Positions 22,429 to 36,702 are shown, counted from the first letter of the stretch. The stretch: 64,000 nt of DNA from Arctopsyche grandis (GCF_051622035.1 NC_135357.1:32964191-33028190); one strand, 5' to 3'. Notes: generated from the letters alone by a model not told the origin. Made by a program: numbers and translations.

Positions 22429-24298
22429 ATGGAGTGCAGGCTTTGTCTTGGACCAGCTCCGGCCGAATCTTCCGTCTCCATCTTCAGCTCCACACCAGAT
22501 CCTCATCCAGAGCGTCTGGAGCAACGCATTCGGACCTGCTGTCAAATTCAGGTCGGTGCTGCTTATAGGTTATAATATAATATTCAGGTTATAATTATTG
22601 TGGTTAACTCTTCTCACCGCTCGATCCTACTTTTTTCATCTGCAGGTTAAAAGAAGCGATGGGTTTCCAGACGCGGTGTGTCTTTCGTGTAAAACCAATC
22701 TGGAATTATTGATCAGCTTTCGAAAGGCTTGTTTTCGAAACAACGAATTGTCTCAACTGAGGCTAGATGATTGCTTGAACATCAAGACTGTAGAAGTTTT
22801 ATTGGAAGATGTAATATGGGACGGTGAGCCTTCACTACCAACAATTCACCGAAAGAATAGTGAAATTTGTTTAAAGCCATTTCCCAATAAATCCGAACTT
22901 GTGTTAAACAAAAGATCACATACAGGAGAAAACCTGTTCAAATGTGATATTTGTTTAAAATCATTTCTTCAAAAAAGTACACTTGTCAGACATTTAAGAA
23001 CTCACACGGGGGAAAAGCCTTACAAGTGTGAAATTTGTTTAAAATCATTTTCTAATAAATCTGACCTCAAGAAACATAAAAAATTGCATACTGGGATAAA
23101 ACCACACAAATGTGACATTTGTTTAAAATCATTTCTTCGAAAAGGTACACTTGTCAAACATTTAAAAACTCACACGGGTGAAAAGCCGTACAAGTGTGAA
23201 ATTTGTTTAAAATCATTTACTGATAAATATACCCTCAAGCAACATATAACATTGCATACTGGGATAAAACCACACAAATGTGACATTTGTTTAAAATCAT
23301 TTTCTGATAAATCTACCCTCAAGCAACATATAAAATTGCATGCTGGGATAAAACCACACAAATGTGACATATGTTTAAAATCATTTTCTCGAAAATCTAA
23401 CCTCACGAAACATAAAATATTGCATGCTGGGATAAAACCACACAAATGTGACATTTGTTTAAAATCATTTGCTCTCAAATTATACCTCGACAATCATAAA
23501 AAATTGCATGCTGAGATAAAATTACACACATGTGAAATTTGTCAAAAACCATTTACTCAAAAATCTAGTCTCGACAAACATAAAACAATGCATGCTGGGA
23601 TAAAACCACACAAATGTGACATTTGTTTAAAGTCATTTGCTCACAAATCTTACCTCGAGGAACATAAAAAAATGCATTCTGGGATAAAAATATACAAATG
23701 TGACATTTGTTTAAAATCATATGTTCGTAAAAATGATATTGTGTCACATTTGAGATCTCACACGGGGGAAAAGCCTTACAAATGTGAAATTTGTCTAAAA
23801 CTATATACTTTAAAATCTAGTCTCAACAAACATAAAAAAATGCATGCTGGGATAAAACCACACAAATGTGACATTTGTTTAAAATCATTTCTTCGAAAAA
23901 GTACACTTGTCAAACATTTAAAAACTCACACGGGTGAAAAGCCTTACAAGTGTGAAATTTGCTTAAAATCTTTTTCTGATAAATATAACCTCAAGCAACA
24001 TATAATATCGCATGCTGGGATAAAACCACACAAATGTGAAATTTGTTTAAAATCATTTTCTGAAAAATCTTCCCTCAAGCAACATATAAAATTGCATGCT
24101 GGAATAAAACCACACAAATGTGAAATTTGTTTAAAATCATTTATTCGAAAAATTCAACTTGTGTCACATTTGAGATCTCACACCTGGGTAAAGCCTTACA
24201 AGTGTGAAATTTGTCTAACATCATTTAATCAAAAATCTAGCCTCGAGAGACATAAAAAATTGCATACTGGCATAAATAGGAACAAAGGAGGTTTGTAA
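22429..24298 (+). CDS. ZAD-C2H2 zinc-finger protein, gene D (16 fingers)
   Basis: A two-exon gene of 591 residues: exon 1 22429-22551, exon 2 22646-24298. The ZAD reads as in gene C except TPDP for TPGP in exon 1 and RSDG for RNDG in exon 2. It also has the private RNNELSQ and the EDVIWDGEP linker. After the degenerate first finger come 16 fingers with intact Cys and His pairs, the longest array in the cluster. Several helices are unique to D (SRKSNLTKH, IRKIQLVSH, NQKSSLERH). Its promoter region lacks the TATA box of C, E and F because the GTGACC repeat is followed directly by GTACCAAACTAGTACC. Confidence 0.93.
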
Positions 24299-24783
24299 AA
24301 AATTGTCATTATATAAATACTGTTAAAATTTTAACAATTTGGCTGCATAAGTGCCATGGTGTTTCTGGTGCCCCCTTCTCTTGAAATTTCTTCTCATTGC
24401 AGTTTATATAAATAATTTTAAGAGAAATTATAATTGAAAATTAAATACACAGATCTATTAGTTGGCTTACTTGTTTTATTTATTTTAAATGTTATAATTT
24501 TTATTTATTGGATGAAATTGAGATAACTTTGGCAAACATTCTTCATCATCCTAAGCCAGGGGTCGGCAAACCAAATATTCATTCTTTCAATACAAACATT
24601 TTCATTGAACATCTGAATTATTGTTTTATTACAAATCGGCTATTCAGTACATAAGTAAGTATATGCAATGAAAACATACATATGTATGTATGTACTTAAA
24701 TGTTTCTTAAATCTGTCCGTAACGCGATAGATTTACAAAATGTGAACGAAACATACAGCTTATATGTAAATAAACATTCTTAA
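24299..24783 (+). repeat. Shared 3' flank (D copy), with empty Tc1 site
   Basis: It matches the flank of C, E, F and G. Near 24670 it shows the uninterrupted sequence where C carries the Tc1 element. It ends at TTAA (24780-24783), after which a piggyBac end starts. Confidence 0.8.
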
Positions 24784-25238
24784 CCTTTCCCTTACGGTGC
24801 TAAAAAATTATCCCCTTGCAGCGGTGATGTCGAATTCGTCGTTCTAGAAATTCGTGATTTTAAAGTCGGATAAATATGAATATTTAACCATTTTTCCTTC
24901 TATTTATGACTATAGTAATAGTCCATATCAATATTGGTAATATACTGCTAAAAACCATGAAAACGAAGACGCGCGCACAACGCCTCTAGAACAGCGCGTA
25001 TTCCGCCTCCGACTGATGACTACAGGTAGGATAGTCACAGTGCTATCCACTGTTCCATTGTTGTAAATCCTATGTAAAAAAGGTTTGTCAAACCTTAAAC
25101 AATGCATTTACAACCTTTGAACAATACGCGGCACCTTCTGGGTCCGGTGACTACTCATGACGCACTCTGACCCCCCCACTACGACGGCTCACGCCATAAA
25201 AAAATACAATGTTCCAAAGCCTCTGCGCAAAAGTATAT
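24784..25238. mobile_element. Truncated piggyBac-like left end
   Basis: It starts CCTTTCCCTTACGGTGCTAA right after TTAA and matches 37188-37642 closely, then breaks off at AAGTATAT. It is the same insertion as the full element at 37188-44297, inherited by duplication and cut short. Confidence 0.8.
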
Positions 25239-25309
25239 AATTGTAAAATAGAAAATGATCAGAAGATCAGTAGCTATTAAAATAGATATAAGATGTATTG
25301 TGCACCTTC

Positions 25310-25643
25310 TTTTTTACATATAATTAATATTGTAACAAGTGAACATAAATAAAGGATCCTCTTACTAACACAATCAGTGTTTTCATAGACCTCCCCGCGG
25401 TACGTTTACCGCAGTGAATTAGGATTAGTGATTTGACATTCGAACTGTCAAAGTTTTCTCGTAACCAGTTATAGCGTGTGACCAATTTTCTCGTGACCAG
25501 TTTTCTCGTGACCAGTTTTAGCGTGTGACTAGTTTTCTCGTGACCAGTTTTAGCGTGACGGATTATCACGAGTGACCGATTTAGAGCGACCAGTTGTCCT
25601 GTGACAGGTTCACATTTGACTAGTTGTCCGTTAACCGTTTGAA
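25310..25643 (+). repeat. Partial upstream unit with GTGACC array, no gene attached
   Basis: A copy of the upstream spacer (GGATCCTCTTACTAAC, CCGCGGTACG) followed by five or so GTGACCAGTTTT units and the CACATTTGACTAGTTGTCCG end. No zinc-finger exon follows, so this is an orphan copy. Confidence 0.7.
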
Positions 25644-25703
25644 ACATATAATACACATATATTTTTATAATATGTACATTGAACAGGAAATTAACATTGA
25701 TGT

Positions 25704-26186
25704 TGTAGGCATATAGTACAACTTAAATGATCTCATCAGGTCACTGCGACACATATCCAGGAAAGTCATTAACGCATGGCACACGCTCGCCTCGTATAAA
25801 GGTCGACACGTGTTTCTATACACGTGTCTTGGAAACAAAGGAAGAACACACTGAACCCATAAAAACCACGAACTACGTCCAGGCGTATGAACCCATAAAA
25901 CCACGCTCGCAGCATAACTAGGGCAGCGCGAGTACCAAGAACAAAAGATGTGCCCACGACACACTTCAACCCAAAACGTTTATAAAGCAACGCAGCAACC
26001 TCCACCGGCAGAGTGAGCCTCTGGAGTTCAAACAGATCACTTCTCCGAAGAAACCTCTTCGTACATACAATAACCATTGTACCAATTGAACGAAAATAAA
26101 CGATCCACTGAATCTCACTGAATCTCAACTGAATTTCCATAAGCCGGGAAACGGTCGAAACCTTTCACTCGACCACCTGTCCTATA
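25704..26186 (+). mobile_element. Solo LTR with ATGT target duplication
   Basis: It begins TGTAGGCATATAG and ends CACCTGTCCTATA. ATGT flanks both sides (25700-25703, 26187-26190). The matching sequence near 40115 is unoccupied. Same family as 5231-5723 and 20660-21140. Fossil. Confidence 0.82.
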
Positions 26187-26545
26187 ATGTAAATAGCAAA
26201 CCATATTGATATAAACATATAATACAAATAAAAAGCAAAAATAGAAATTAAAAAACAAAATATATATTGTAGCTAAAAATAAAAATAGAAATTAAAGTTA
26301 TCAGAGTTAATGTATGTAGGTGGAAAAATATTTTTTAATTTTAGTTTTTTTGCTAAAATCTATTATAAACACAGAATAAAAAACGATCAGAAAGATATTT
26401 AAAATTCATTATAAATCACTATAATAATAAACAAATACAAGTTCATTAAATTCTTATTAATCACTACAATAATAAACAAATATTCAACATTATACAAAAC
26501 TAAATAAAATACGACTATTTAACTAAAGGATAACGTCTTTGTTTA

Positions 26546-27471
26546 ATGGTGCGTACGCACCAAGCCAACGAACGGCCCACAGGCCAACTATTAAAACCAG
26601 TAGCGTACAAAATATCGAAATAAAAATTAAATTTAAAAATTGAAATTAAATATCAAAATTAAAACTATTATTATTATATTAAAATTAAATTCAAGTATCA
26701 AAATAAAATTATAATCATTATATTAAAATTAAAATTAAATATTGAAAGTTATTGCACAATTTAAATAAATTTTCGAAAATTAGAATCATCAACTATCACA
26801 TACAGGTAATCCTCGACTTTTGTTTGTCGAAGATGTTTTGATTTACGAAGATACGCACTAAGATCGAAAAAAAATCAAAGAATTATTATTTTTACTTCCC
26901 CGTAATGCGCAGTTACTGAGAATATATCATGTATTAGTATGGGTGATCCAACGATGGAAGCTAACCCGGGGTGTTGTCGGTCACATCAAACGGATTTTTT
27001 TATTCTTCAATTGTTTCTCTCGTCGAAATAAATCAAGTAATTAAATCATTTCAGAGGTAAAATTTATCGGATAATATGTGATTATTAATTTTATTTCGAC
27101 GAAAGAAAAAAACCCTTTGACAAATCACCGACATCCGACACCGCGTTTTTCATGAATTGTTTTTTTTTTATCGATCATCGACGGTGGAAATACAGTAACA
27201 TATCGTGACGAATTTAACAATATTTTTTTTCGCTCGTAAGCAGAGAAATTATAATATTTCTCTGGTTTTAAATGCGTATCGTCGTAATTCAAAACATTGT
27301 TGTAATTCAAAACATCAACGATGATCTAATTTTAGCTCAATCTCGCTCTTTAGCTTGATTTTGATATTTAATTTCAATTTTAAAATTTAATTTTTATTTC
27401 GATATTTTGTAAGCTACTGCTGGTTAAAAAGTTGGCCCAAAATCGTCGTTGATTTAGTCCGTAAGCACCAT
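26546..27471. mobile_element. Foldback element with long inverted ends
   Basis: The ends ATGGTGCGTACGCACCAAGC and its imperfect inverse (GTCCGTAAGCACCAT) have arms of about 110 bp. The homologous site at about 40470 lacks it (CTTTGTTTTATACTAGCG), giving a TA or TTA duplication. The interior is AT-rich and non-coding. A related right end lies near 39185-39210. Confidence 0.75.
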
Positions 27472-27802
27472 TATACTAGCGAACTTATCAATTACTTTAT
27501 CAATATCGATATTTTTGGTATCCTCTTGTTGACACCCAATAACCAGTAAAGGTCTGTTCATACCTAGTCGGCACGTACCGACTTCAGCAGGTATCCGGCC
27601 GTATGAAAAGGATTCTTTGGTACATTTTGTATGGGTATTTTCATTTCAACCGTCACGTTTACGCCACGGCAGGCTTACAGCAGTACCCGACATTTCCTGT
27701 TCATACCTAAAGGCAGCTATAGACGCTCGATGTTACGAATGCGTGCGATGTTACGACTTTAACGTAAATTCTCAGTAGTGATTGTGCGGTGCGAGCAGCG
27801 GC

Positions 27803-28222
27803 ATGGCGACAACGACAACAGACGACGCTTTCGCTATTGTCGGTTTTGTGGTAGCTCTGAGGTACACCAAAGAAAAAACCCATCGAAAAATTTGGTCTAA
27901 AGAATGGTTACTAAAAAGAAAGAAGTATTCACATATAAACTTGATGAATGAACTTAGATTCATGCCAAAAGATTGGCATAATTATATGAGGATGGACAAG
28001 GATACTTCCCTAAAGCTTTTATCGTTAGTGGCACCAATCATTGAGAAGAAAGACACTATAATGAGAACAGCATTTTCACCTCACGAAAGATTAAGCGCCA
28101 CGTTGCGATTTCTAGCTACAGGAAGAAGCTACGAAGATTTGAAATTTTCAACTATTATATCACCTCAGCCTCTCGGCTCTATTGTTCCAGAAACCCGTGA
28201 CGCTATTTACAGAGTTTCATAG
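27803..28222 (+). pseudogene. PIF/Harbinger transposase N-terminal part
   Basis: The 139-residue frame from the ATG reads KIWSKEWLLKRKKYSHINLM, then WHNYMRMDKDTSLKLLSLV and RTAFSPHERLSATLRFLATG, the HARBI1-type N-terminal domain. It stops before any DDE catalytic residue, so it cannot be an active nuclease. Flanking segments containing CTATAGACGCTC (near 27717) and GAGCGTCTATGGC (near 28450) could be its inverted ends. Confidence 0.75.
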
Positions 28223-28556
28223 AAGGTCAGCAACAACAATAGTAAAAAAAAGAGGTATGTAATAAAAAACAAATCACGCACAATGGGCTGGGCTGGGAGA
28301 AGGGGTATCCACCGTCCGGCGACAATACAGAATTTCGTTCGACGTCCGGCCAGCTGAAAAAGTTTCAATCTGACGATGAATTCACCTACAAACGTTCCGG
28401 CCTGCGTCGACATCGATCGCCGGACCGACGGCCGGTCCAATAATCCGGAGCGTCTATGGCACCCTTAACAGCAACATTCGTCAACGTATCGTATCCGTTT
28501 TTTTGGCCATCGTGGAAATATACACGCGAATTACGTGCCATGAGTCTGCAGCTTTG

Positions 28557-28868
28557 CTATTTTGGACCAATTATCGATAGTGAAAGTTGACAGCTGTTCA
28601 ATCTTTCGACATGGTTTTTACGGAAATATTTAAAAATTTTTTGTCCATCATCCACAAGCTCCTTATACAGTGTCCAAAACTCTCCTTCGGTTTTTCTATT
28701 TTTTAACATGGGATGCACATCAAAACGCCTCCGTGCTTTTTTATTGCCTTCTTGAGTGTCTTCTTCCAACAAAAACGCGATTATACATAATTTTTCGTTC
28801 GATAAACGCCGAAACAATTTTTGCTGATTGGTATTCTGACGCGTAGCTACGAATGCACGTGTATGCAT
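28557..28868 (-). pseudogene. Second Harbinger-like transposase N-terminal fragment
   Basis: The 103-residue frame reads LSNEKLCIIAFLLEED, then ARRRFDVHPMLKNRKTEGEF and LYKELVDDGQKIFKYFR, typical of the N-terminal part of a different Harbinger transposase. It is opposite in direction to the neighbour at 27803 and also lacks the catalytic region. Confidence 0.7.
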
Positions 28869-29002
28869 TCATATTGTAAGTATTCGACAATACGACGTAA
28901 GCAATATTGCGCCGTATCGTCATGGCCTGTAATGTACAAGTAAGCCGATTTTGCCTTGCACTCGGCCATAGTGCTGTCATACTAACGATATATATATATA
29001 TA

Positions 29003-32000
29003 CAGTGGCGGACTGGCCATACAAGCTAACATGCCCGATGGCACGTGGGCCCCACGATCTGTTAGAAAATAGGGGCCCTCAGTAAAGTTAAATAGCTTTT
29101 TCACTATTTCATTTTACGTGTGTAAAAATGTACAGGATATTGCACTTCGGGACCTAAAGTTTGGGTATTTCAACAAAAGAAACTTCTTACGATATACAAA
29201 AGCAACTAATACCTGCTTTAATAGCCCAAGGATCGGTTAACTTTTTTTATTAGGCTCGAAATGTAAGTTTCAACATTTGTGTGGGCCCTTTTGTCAAGCC
29301 CATTTCCAACCTCAAGATTATGTATATACCTATTAACCTACATATGTAACAAATACCTACTGAAATAAAAATGGGAATATACAAATTTCCGTGAATAAAA
29401 TAAAGTAAATTTCATAAAACAATTTTGATACTCATCATCAACCAGCGATTTAAATTTACTTCATACTTTAAAAATAACATTTGATTATACTTCGACAATA
29501 TAGTAAGATTTAAATACACAATTTTAAATAGTTTCCGAATATAAAATTTATTCCTAATCTTGCCCCCTCCTCAAAAGCCCGAGTTTTGATTAATATTAAT
29601 CGAAAATATTATGCATTGTTTTCTACCGAAAGTAAAAGCCGCTTTTGTGCCACATTATTTTATGATGCATTCTATTTACCTAGGACAAGGGTTAAAACGA
29701 AATATACAATGTAATTTATAGATCTATTTTGCTTTTGCCATTTTTATTGCACCTAAATTGAAAACGAAACTCTTTAAAGCGACTTTTACCCACGATCTTT
29801 CGAAAGAAACCAGTTAAAACCGTTGAAAATCTATTCCAAAGATCTGTCGGTAACTTTGTACGATTCTCCGGCAAACCTTTTTATTTTATTGGCTAAATAC
29901 GACTTCGAAAATTTCAATATTATCCTTTTATTTTCTTCGAAGTGGCATAATCCAAAACATATGTTTTCTTTTTTACACATTTAAAGCAACTTAATATCGT
30001 ACAATTTACTTTAGTTGTGTTTCGAACTAGTACTATTCAACATCTAGTACAGCAGACAAGGCATAATTACAAAGTGTTTGTGAGAGCGGAAACATTCAGA
30101 ATTTTATATTATTTTATAAAATTCACATTGATTTAAGGTAAGTGATTTTTTTAATTTTTTCATTGTTTAATTTTGTTTGTTTTGCATAGAAAACCAAATT
30201 ACGGAATACAATAAAATCTCTCAAGGGTAAAAAAAACTATCGATAACAATAAAAAAAGGAGTTTGATGTTGGAAATTTAGACAGCTTTAAAAAAAGTACT
30301 AAAACTTTAGATATACCTATATTATATAACACATTAACTTGCTGTGTCGTCGACAGCCACTGAAAAAGTGTTCTTAAATTCGCTCAAGTATGAGTTTTGA
30401 TCTATTTAATGCGTTGATATTTTAAAATTTAAACAACATTTTTCGTGTTAATGAATTTCAATTTCTCCCTCGCACTCATACGCGACAACGTTTTAGCGGA
30501 TGTTTGTTTTAATTCGATTGAAATTCACGTACCGCTCGAATTATTACGTTTAGATAAAAAAAAATATATTGAGAAAAAAAAACCAATCCCTATAAACGTG
30601 TTGAAATAAAAAAAACTGTCCAAATGAACCCATAACAGCACGGGGAAAAGTTGTGTAAAAATATGTATTTTTGACTTTAGAAATTCGCTAGAAAATTAAG
30701 TATTTTAAAGCATAAAAATATTACAATCAATAGAAAAAATATCTAGTACAGGGTTTATTATAAGAACTTTTTAATTCTTCGTATTGATAAGGATTTTCGT
30801 TCAGTTACAATTATTTTTTTAATTGATGTTAATTATAAATGCTTTTATATGTAAAATAATCAATGGTACTATACAATATTATGTTTTTGTAGTTAATATA
30901 TGTATGTTCAATTCATCATCCAAGACGGTTTTATTTTGAATTATTGTATCTAGATGTAAATAGAATACAATAAAATCTATGTTCGCAAAGTTTTTCCAAT
31001 ATATATACATATGTAGGTTCAGGATGTGAATGATTCCAAATGATAAGCGTGGATGCGGTTAAATACGCTTTATTTTTACATACCTCCTTTACGTTTTTAC
31101 GTGTATCGTCGAGCGACCCCAAAGGGGAAGTGTTGCACAACCCACGCTATGCCTCAAATTTTTTTGTGAATATGAAAAATTGTAATGCTTGAATAAATTC
31201 TCCGCAGTGGAATCGAATATCGTGGCAAGTGTTGTTAACTGACATTTATTTGGTCAACTTACTAGAGAAAAGCAAATTTAATAAAAAAAAACATTGCCTT
31301 CACGATAGTAATTTTTAGTAATATTTTATCGATCAATACTTTAACTTAATTTGAAAAAAATTTAACTGTTATGTTTTCTCTACGATATGCTATTTCAACT
31401 GCAAAGTTTAATTATTTATCGATTTTTGGACATAATCTCAATTCGATTTCAAAGGCAAATCGTATCCGGTGAAATTGAGCCGGAGATCGAATTTTAATTT
31501 TAGTTTTTTTGATAATTCTTTATATTGAAAATTTATTTGCCGCATTTTTTCGATTTAAGTTTCTATTTAGTTAATGAACTATTTCCTCACGTCACATTTG
31601 TAATACATTTTTGCAATATTTTTAGGGAAAAGAAAGGAAATATTTATTGTAATATTTATAAACTCAATAAACTGAAAATAGAAAGCGATTAAGTAAGTCT
31701 GCTTCTCTTAATATTGGGTATCCTACCCAATACGATTTAATTTTAAGATTTCACCAAAGCACTATAAAAAATCTCAAAATAATAAAATGAGAAGAAAAAT
31801 TATATACATACATACATATATACATTTATTTAAAAACTGCACTCTCTAAGAATGAATCCAAGGGCGGTCCAGGCTTTAGATGTGTAGTGGGAAGTCCAGT
31901 ATGTATGTAGATAAGTCGTGAAGTGATAAATCCAAGGACGGCCAGGTCGTAGTTATTATGTATACGTAGCAGTTGGTTCAATAGTTAGGAGTCGCGAATT

Positions 32001-32880
32001 AATAAATAAAAAAACAGATCGGATGAAATTTGATCAGATAATGGATGAATGTCTCCAACGAAAGTTGAAGTAAGACTAAATGTACTTTACCTATCATATC
32101 TCGTAAAAAACGAAATTGTGGTTTTTCCTTTATTTCGAAAAGGTAGCGAAAAGTCCACTTTTGCTAAAACGTATTTTTACTAATCATTTTTGTCTTCCGG
32201 TGCATAAATATGAAACTTGCTAAAATTGTTATTTTGACATGGGTATTATTGTCAATTGCAAGATCATCTATTCATAACATAAATTTTTCTATAGACATGA
32301 CAATTAAATAATAATTATAGTTAATTGTTGATTGTTCGCTGCGTAAAAAAATGTATTACATGATGTTTTCCAGGTATCGAGACACCCTTATTGTGTAAGC
32401 AGGTAAATCGATGCAAATGTTGGCCATTTAAAAATAAACTGATAGCATCATAGTAGGATCATCCATAATACATTTTGGTATATTCCCTTTTTTTTAAAAG
32501 TTTGGTAAAACCCATGGGGAATATAAAATTACATTTAGAGGCATTTACAATTAGCATCAGTTAAAAAAATAATTGTATTTGTATTTCTATTTGTATTTCT
32601 AAAACATTTTGTATTTCTGTTAATTGCCAGTAAGACGTGTAGTATGTGTATATTCTAATTAATAAAAATAAAAATAAAAATTGCAAAATATAATTGCAAT
32701 TTTTATTTTTGATTCGTGCATTTTTGAAAATTTGATTTATTTTTTACCCTAGATTTTTAGCGTGATAAAAAAAAAAGATTTTTTTTTTTATATATGGGGG
32801 GGGGGGGAGGAAAAATTTTTTTTAACCCTGGGGGCCCCCTTTGACTCCTGGCATGTACTAATTTCAGTCCCAGTCCGCCA

Positions 32881-32883
<3 letters not shown>
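29003..32883. mobile_element. 3.9-kb hAT-like non-coding element (CAGTGGCGGACTGG ends)
   Basis: The left end CAGTGGCGGACTGG and right end CCAGTCCGCCACTG are perfect inverted 14-mers, flanked by TATATATA on each side. That would be an 8-bp duplication, though the target is itself a TA repeat. No transposase was found inside; the interior is AT-rich with no long open frame. A right-end fragment of the same family is at 59165-59263. It could also be two elements sharing an end. Confidence 0.6.

Positions 32884-32951
<68 letters not shown>
32884..32951. repeat. (TA)n microsatellite
   Basis: Uninterrupted TA dinucleotides after the hAT-like right end. Confidence 0.95.
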
Positions 32952-32958
<7 letters not shown>

Positions 32959-32984
32959 TTTTTTATATGTGTATAATATTTTAT

Positions 32985-33057
32985 AATAAAAATATAAAAT
33001 AATTATTTTAAACTGATTTTATTATTATTTTAACCTTCCCTTACCGATGATAGAAAC
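32985..33057. repeat. Inverted copy of unit AT tract with piggyBac end
   Basis: Reverse copy of the 44272-44350 region: AT tract, TTAA at 33030-33033, then CCTTCCCTTACCGATGATAG, the right end of the piggyBac-like element. It is truncated by a MITE that starts at 33058. Confidence 0.7.
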
Positions 33058-33261
33058 GGTTCGGTGATTACTGGTCACAAATTACTCGTCACAAAGTCAC
33101 TAAAATCTCTATAACGGAACATCTTGCAGCCGAAAAGTCCATCATACTAACGATAACTATCATAATAACGAGAACTTGAGTGCCAAATATTGTGTTTTCG
33201 CGATTTTCATGGCAAAAATTGTCTTTGTGACCACCCCAATGTGACGAATAGTTCGATTACC
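33058..33261. mobile_element. MULE-like MITE, full length 204 bp
   Basis: Starts GGTTCGGTGATTACTGGTC, ends GTTCGATTACC. GATAGAAAC / GACAGAAAC (33049-33057, 33262-33270) is a 9-bp duplication with one mismatch. Same family as 5838-6009 and 48456-48659. Confidence 0.85.
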
Positions 33262-34855
<1,594 letters not shown>

Positions 34856-34857
34856 TT

Positions 34858-35080
34858 GTGTGACCAATTTTTAATTTTTGGGTGTGACCGGTTTTCTCGT
34901 GACCGATTTTAGGTGTGACCAGTTTTCTCGTGACCGATTTTAACGTGTGACCAGTTTTCTCGTGACCAGTTTTAGCGTGTGACCAGTTTCTTCGTGACCA
35001 GTTTTAGTATGTGAACAGTTTTAGTGTGACGGGTGATAACGTGTGACCGGTTCACATTTGACCAGTAGTCCGTTTACCCA
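34858..35080 (+). repeat. GTGACC array upstream of gene E
   Basis: About eight GTGACCAGTTTT/GTGACCGATTTT units separated by CTCGTGACC or AGCGTGTGACC, ending in CACATTTGACCAGTAGTCCG. Only the right end is present. Nearly identical to the F copy, with one unit more. Confidence 0.85.
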
Positions 35081-35089
35081 TTTTTCTGG

Positions 35090-35097
35090 TATAAATA
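35090..35097 (+). promoter_or_regulatory. TATA box, gene E
   Basis: TATAAATA, 84 bp before the ATG, in the same context as genes C and F. Confidence 0.6.
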
Positions 35098-35173
35098 GTA
35101 CCAAATTTAGACCAAAAAAATTTGCAAGGCGTAGGCGAGTCGTTGCTGTCAGAGTTGATGGAGTGCAGAGACG

Positions 35174-36702
35174 ATGGAGTGCAGGCTTTGTCTTGGACCA
35201 GCTCCGGCCGAATCTTCCGTCTCCATCTTCAGCTCCACACCAGATCCTCATCCAGAGCGTCTGGAGCAACGCATTCGGACCTGCTGTCAAATTCAGGTCG
35301 GTGCTGCTTATAGGTTATAATATTCAGGTTATAATTATTGTGGTTAACTCTTCTCACCGCTCGATCCTACTTTTTTCATCTGCAGGTTAAAAGAAACGAT
35401 GGGTTTCCAGACGCGGTGTGTCTTTCGTGTAAAACCAATCTGGAATTATTGATCAGCTTTCGAAAGGCTTGTTTTCGAAGCAACGAAAAGTCTCAACTGA
35501 GGTTAGATGATTGCTTGAAGATCAAGACTGAAGAAGTTTTATTGGAAGATTTAATATGGGACGATGAGCCTTCACTACCAACAATTCACCGAAAGAATAG
35601 TGAAATTTGTTTAAAGCCATTTCCCAATAAATCCGAACTTGTGTTAAACAAAAGATCACATACAGGAGAAAACCTGTTCAAATGTGATATTTGTTTAAAA
35701 TCATTTCTTCAAAAAAGTACACTTGTCAGACATTTAAGAACTCACACGGGGGAAAAGCCTTACAAGTGTGAAATTTGTTTAAAATCATTTTCTAATAAAT
35801 CTGACCTCAAGAAACATAAAAAATTGCATACTGGGATAAAACCACACAAATGTGACATTTGTTTAAAATCATTTCTTCGAAAAGGTACACTTGTCACACA
35901 TTTAAGAATTCACACGGGGGAAAAGCTTTACAAGTGTGAAATTTGCTTAAAATCATTTTATGAAAAATCTTACCTCAAGAAACATAAACAATTGCATGCT
36001 GAGATAAAACCACACAAATGTGACATTTGTTTAAAATCATATGTTAGTAAAAATGGACTTGTGTCACATTTGAGATTTCACACGGGGGAAAAGCCTTACA
36101 AGTGTGAAATTTGTTTAAAATCATTTACTGATAAATCTACCCTCAAGCAACATTTAAAATTGCATGCTGGGATAAAACCACACAAATGTGGCATTTGTTT
36201 AAAATCATTTTCTAAAAAATCCAACCTCAAGCAACATAAAAACTTTCATGCTGGGATAAAACCACACAAATGTGACATTTGTTTAAAATCATTTGCTCTC
36301 AAATTATACCTCGACAATCATAAAAAAGTGCATGCTGGGATAAAACAACACAAATGTGAAATTTGTCTAAAACCATTTACTCTAAAATCTAGTCTCGACA
36401 GACATAAAAAATTGCATACTGGGATAAAACCACACAAATGTGACATTTGTTTAGAGTCATTTGCTCACAAATATTACCTCCAGGCACATAAAAAAACGCA
36501 TTCTGGATTAAAACTATACAAATGTGACATTTGTTTACAATCATATGTTCGTAAAAATAATATTGTGTTACATTTGAGATCTCACACGGGGGAAAAGCCT
36601 TACAAGTGTGAAATTTGTTTAAAATCATTTTCTGATAAATCTGACCTCAAGAAACATAAAAAATTGCATGCTGGGATAAATAGGAAAAAAGGAGGTTTGT
36701 AA
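35174..36702 (+). CDS. ZAD-C2H2 zinc-finger protein, gene E (12 fingers)
   Basis: A two-exon gene of 479 residues: exon 1 35174-35296, exon 2 35386-36702. Exon 1 has the D/F-type TPDP but exon 2 has the C/G-type RNDG and EDLIWDDEP, so the gene is a mosaic. Twelve fingers with intact ligands follow the degenerate first unit. Compared with gene C it lacks one two-finger pair (LRKGTLVKH plus SNKSDLKKH), while its eighth finger (ALKLYLDNH) matches gene D. The upstream 0.6 kb is essentially that of gene F. Probable nuclear DNA-binding protein with unknown target. Confidence 0.93.

Larger units (their letters stand above)
25644..27560 (-). mobile_element. hAT-related 3' segment, interrupted by two insertions
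   Basis: This region matches 40047-40620, which lacks the two inserts at 25704-26186 and 26546-27471. Its right edge on minus encodes LLVIGCQQEDTKNIDIDKVI, the tail of a ZMYM/52-kDa-type hAT transposase, better preserved at 41445-41640. Confidence 0.65.

Noticed and set aside
23170-23747. Minus-strand open frames within the finger arrays
   Set aside because: They are antisense shadows of the 84-bp finger repeat; the same shadows occur in the other copies.
30931-31140. Minus-strand frame MCNTSPLGSLDDTRKN
   Set aside because: Short, with no recognised family and no support besides a possible donor; left as part of the hAT-like interior.
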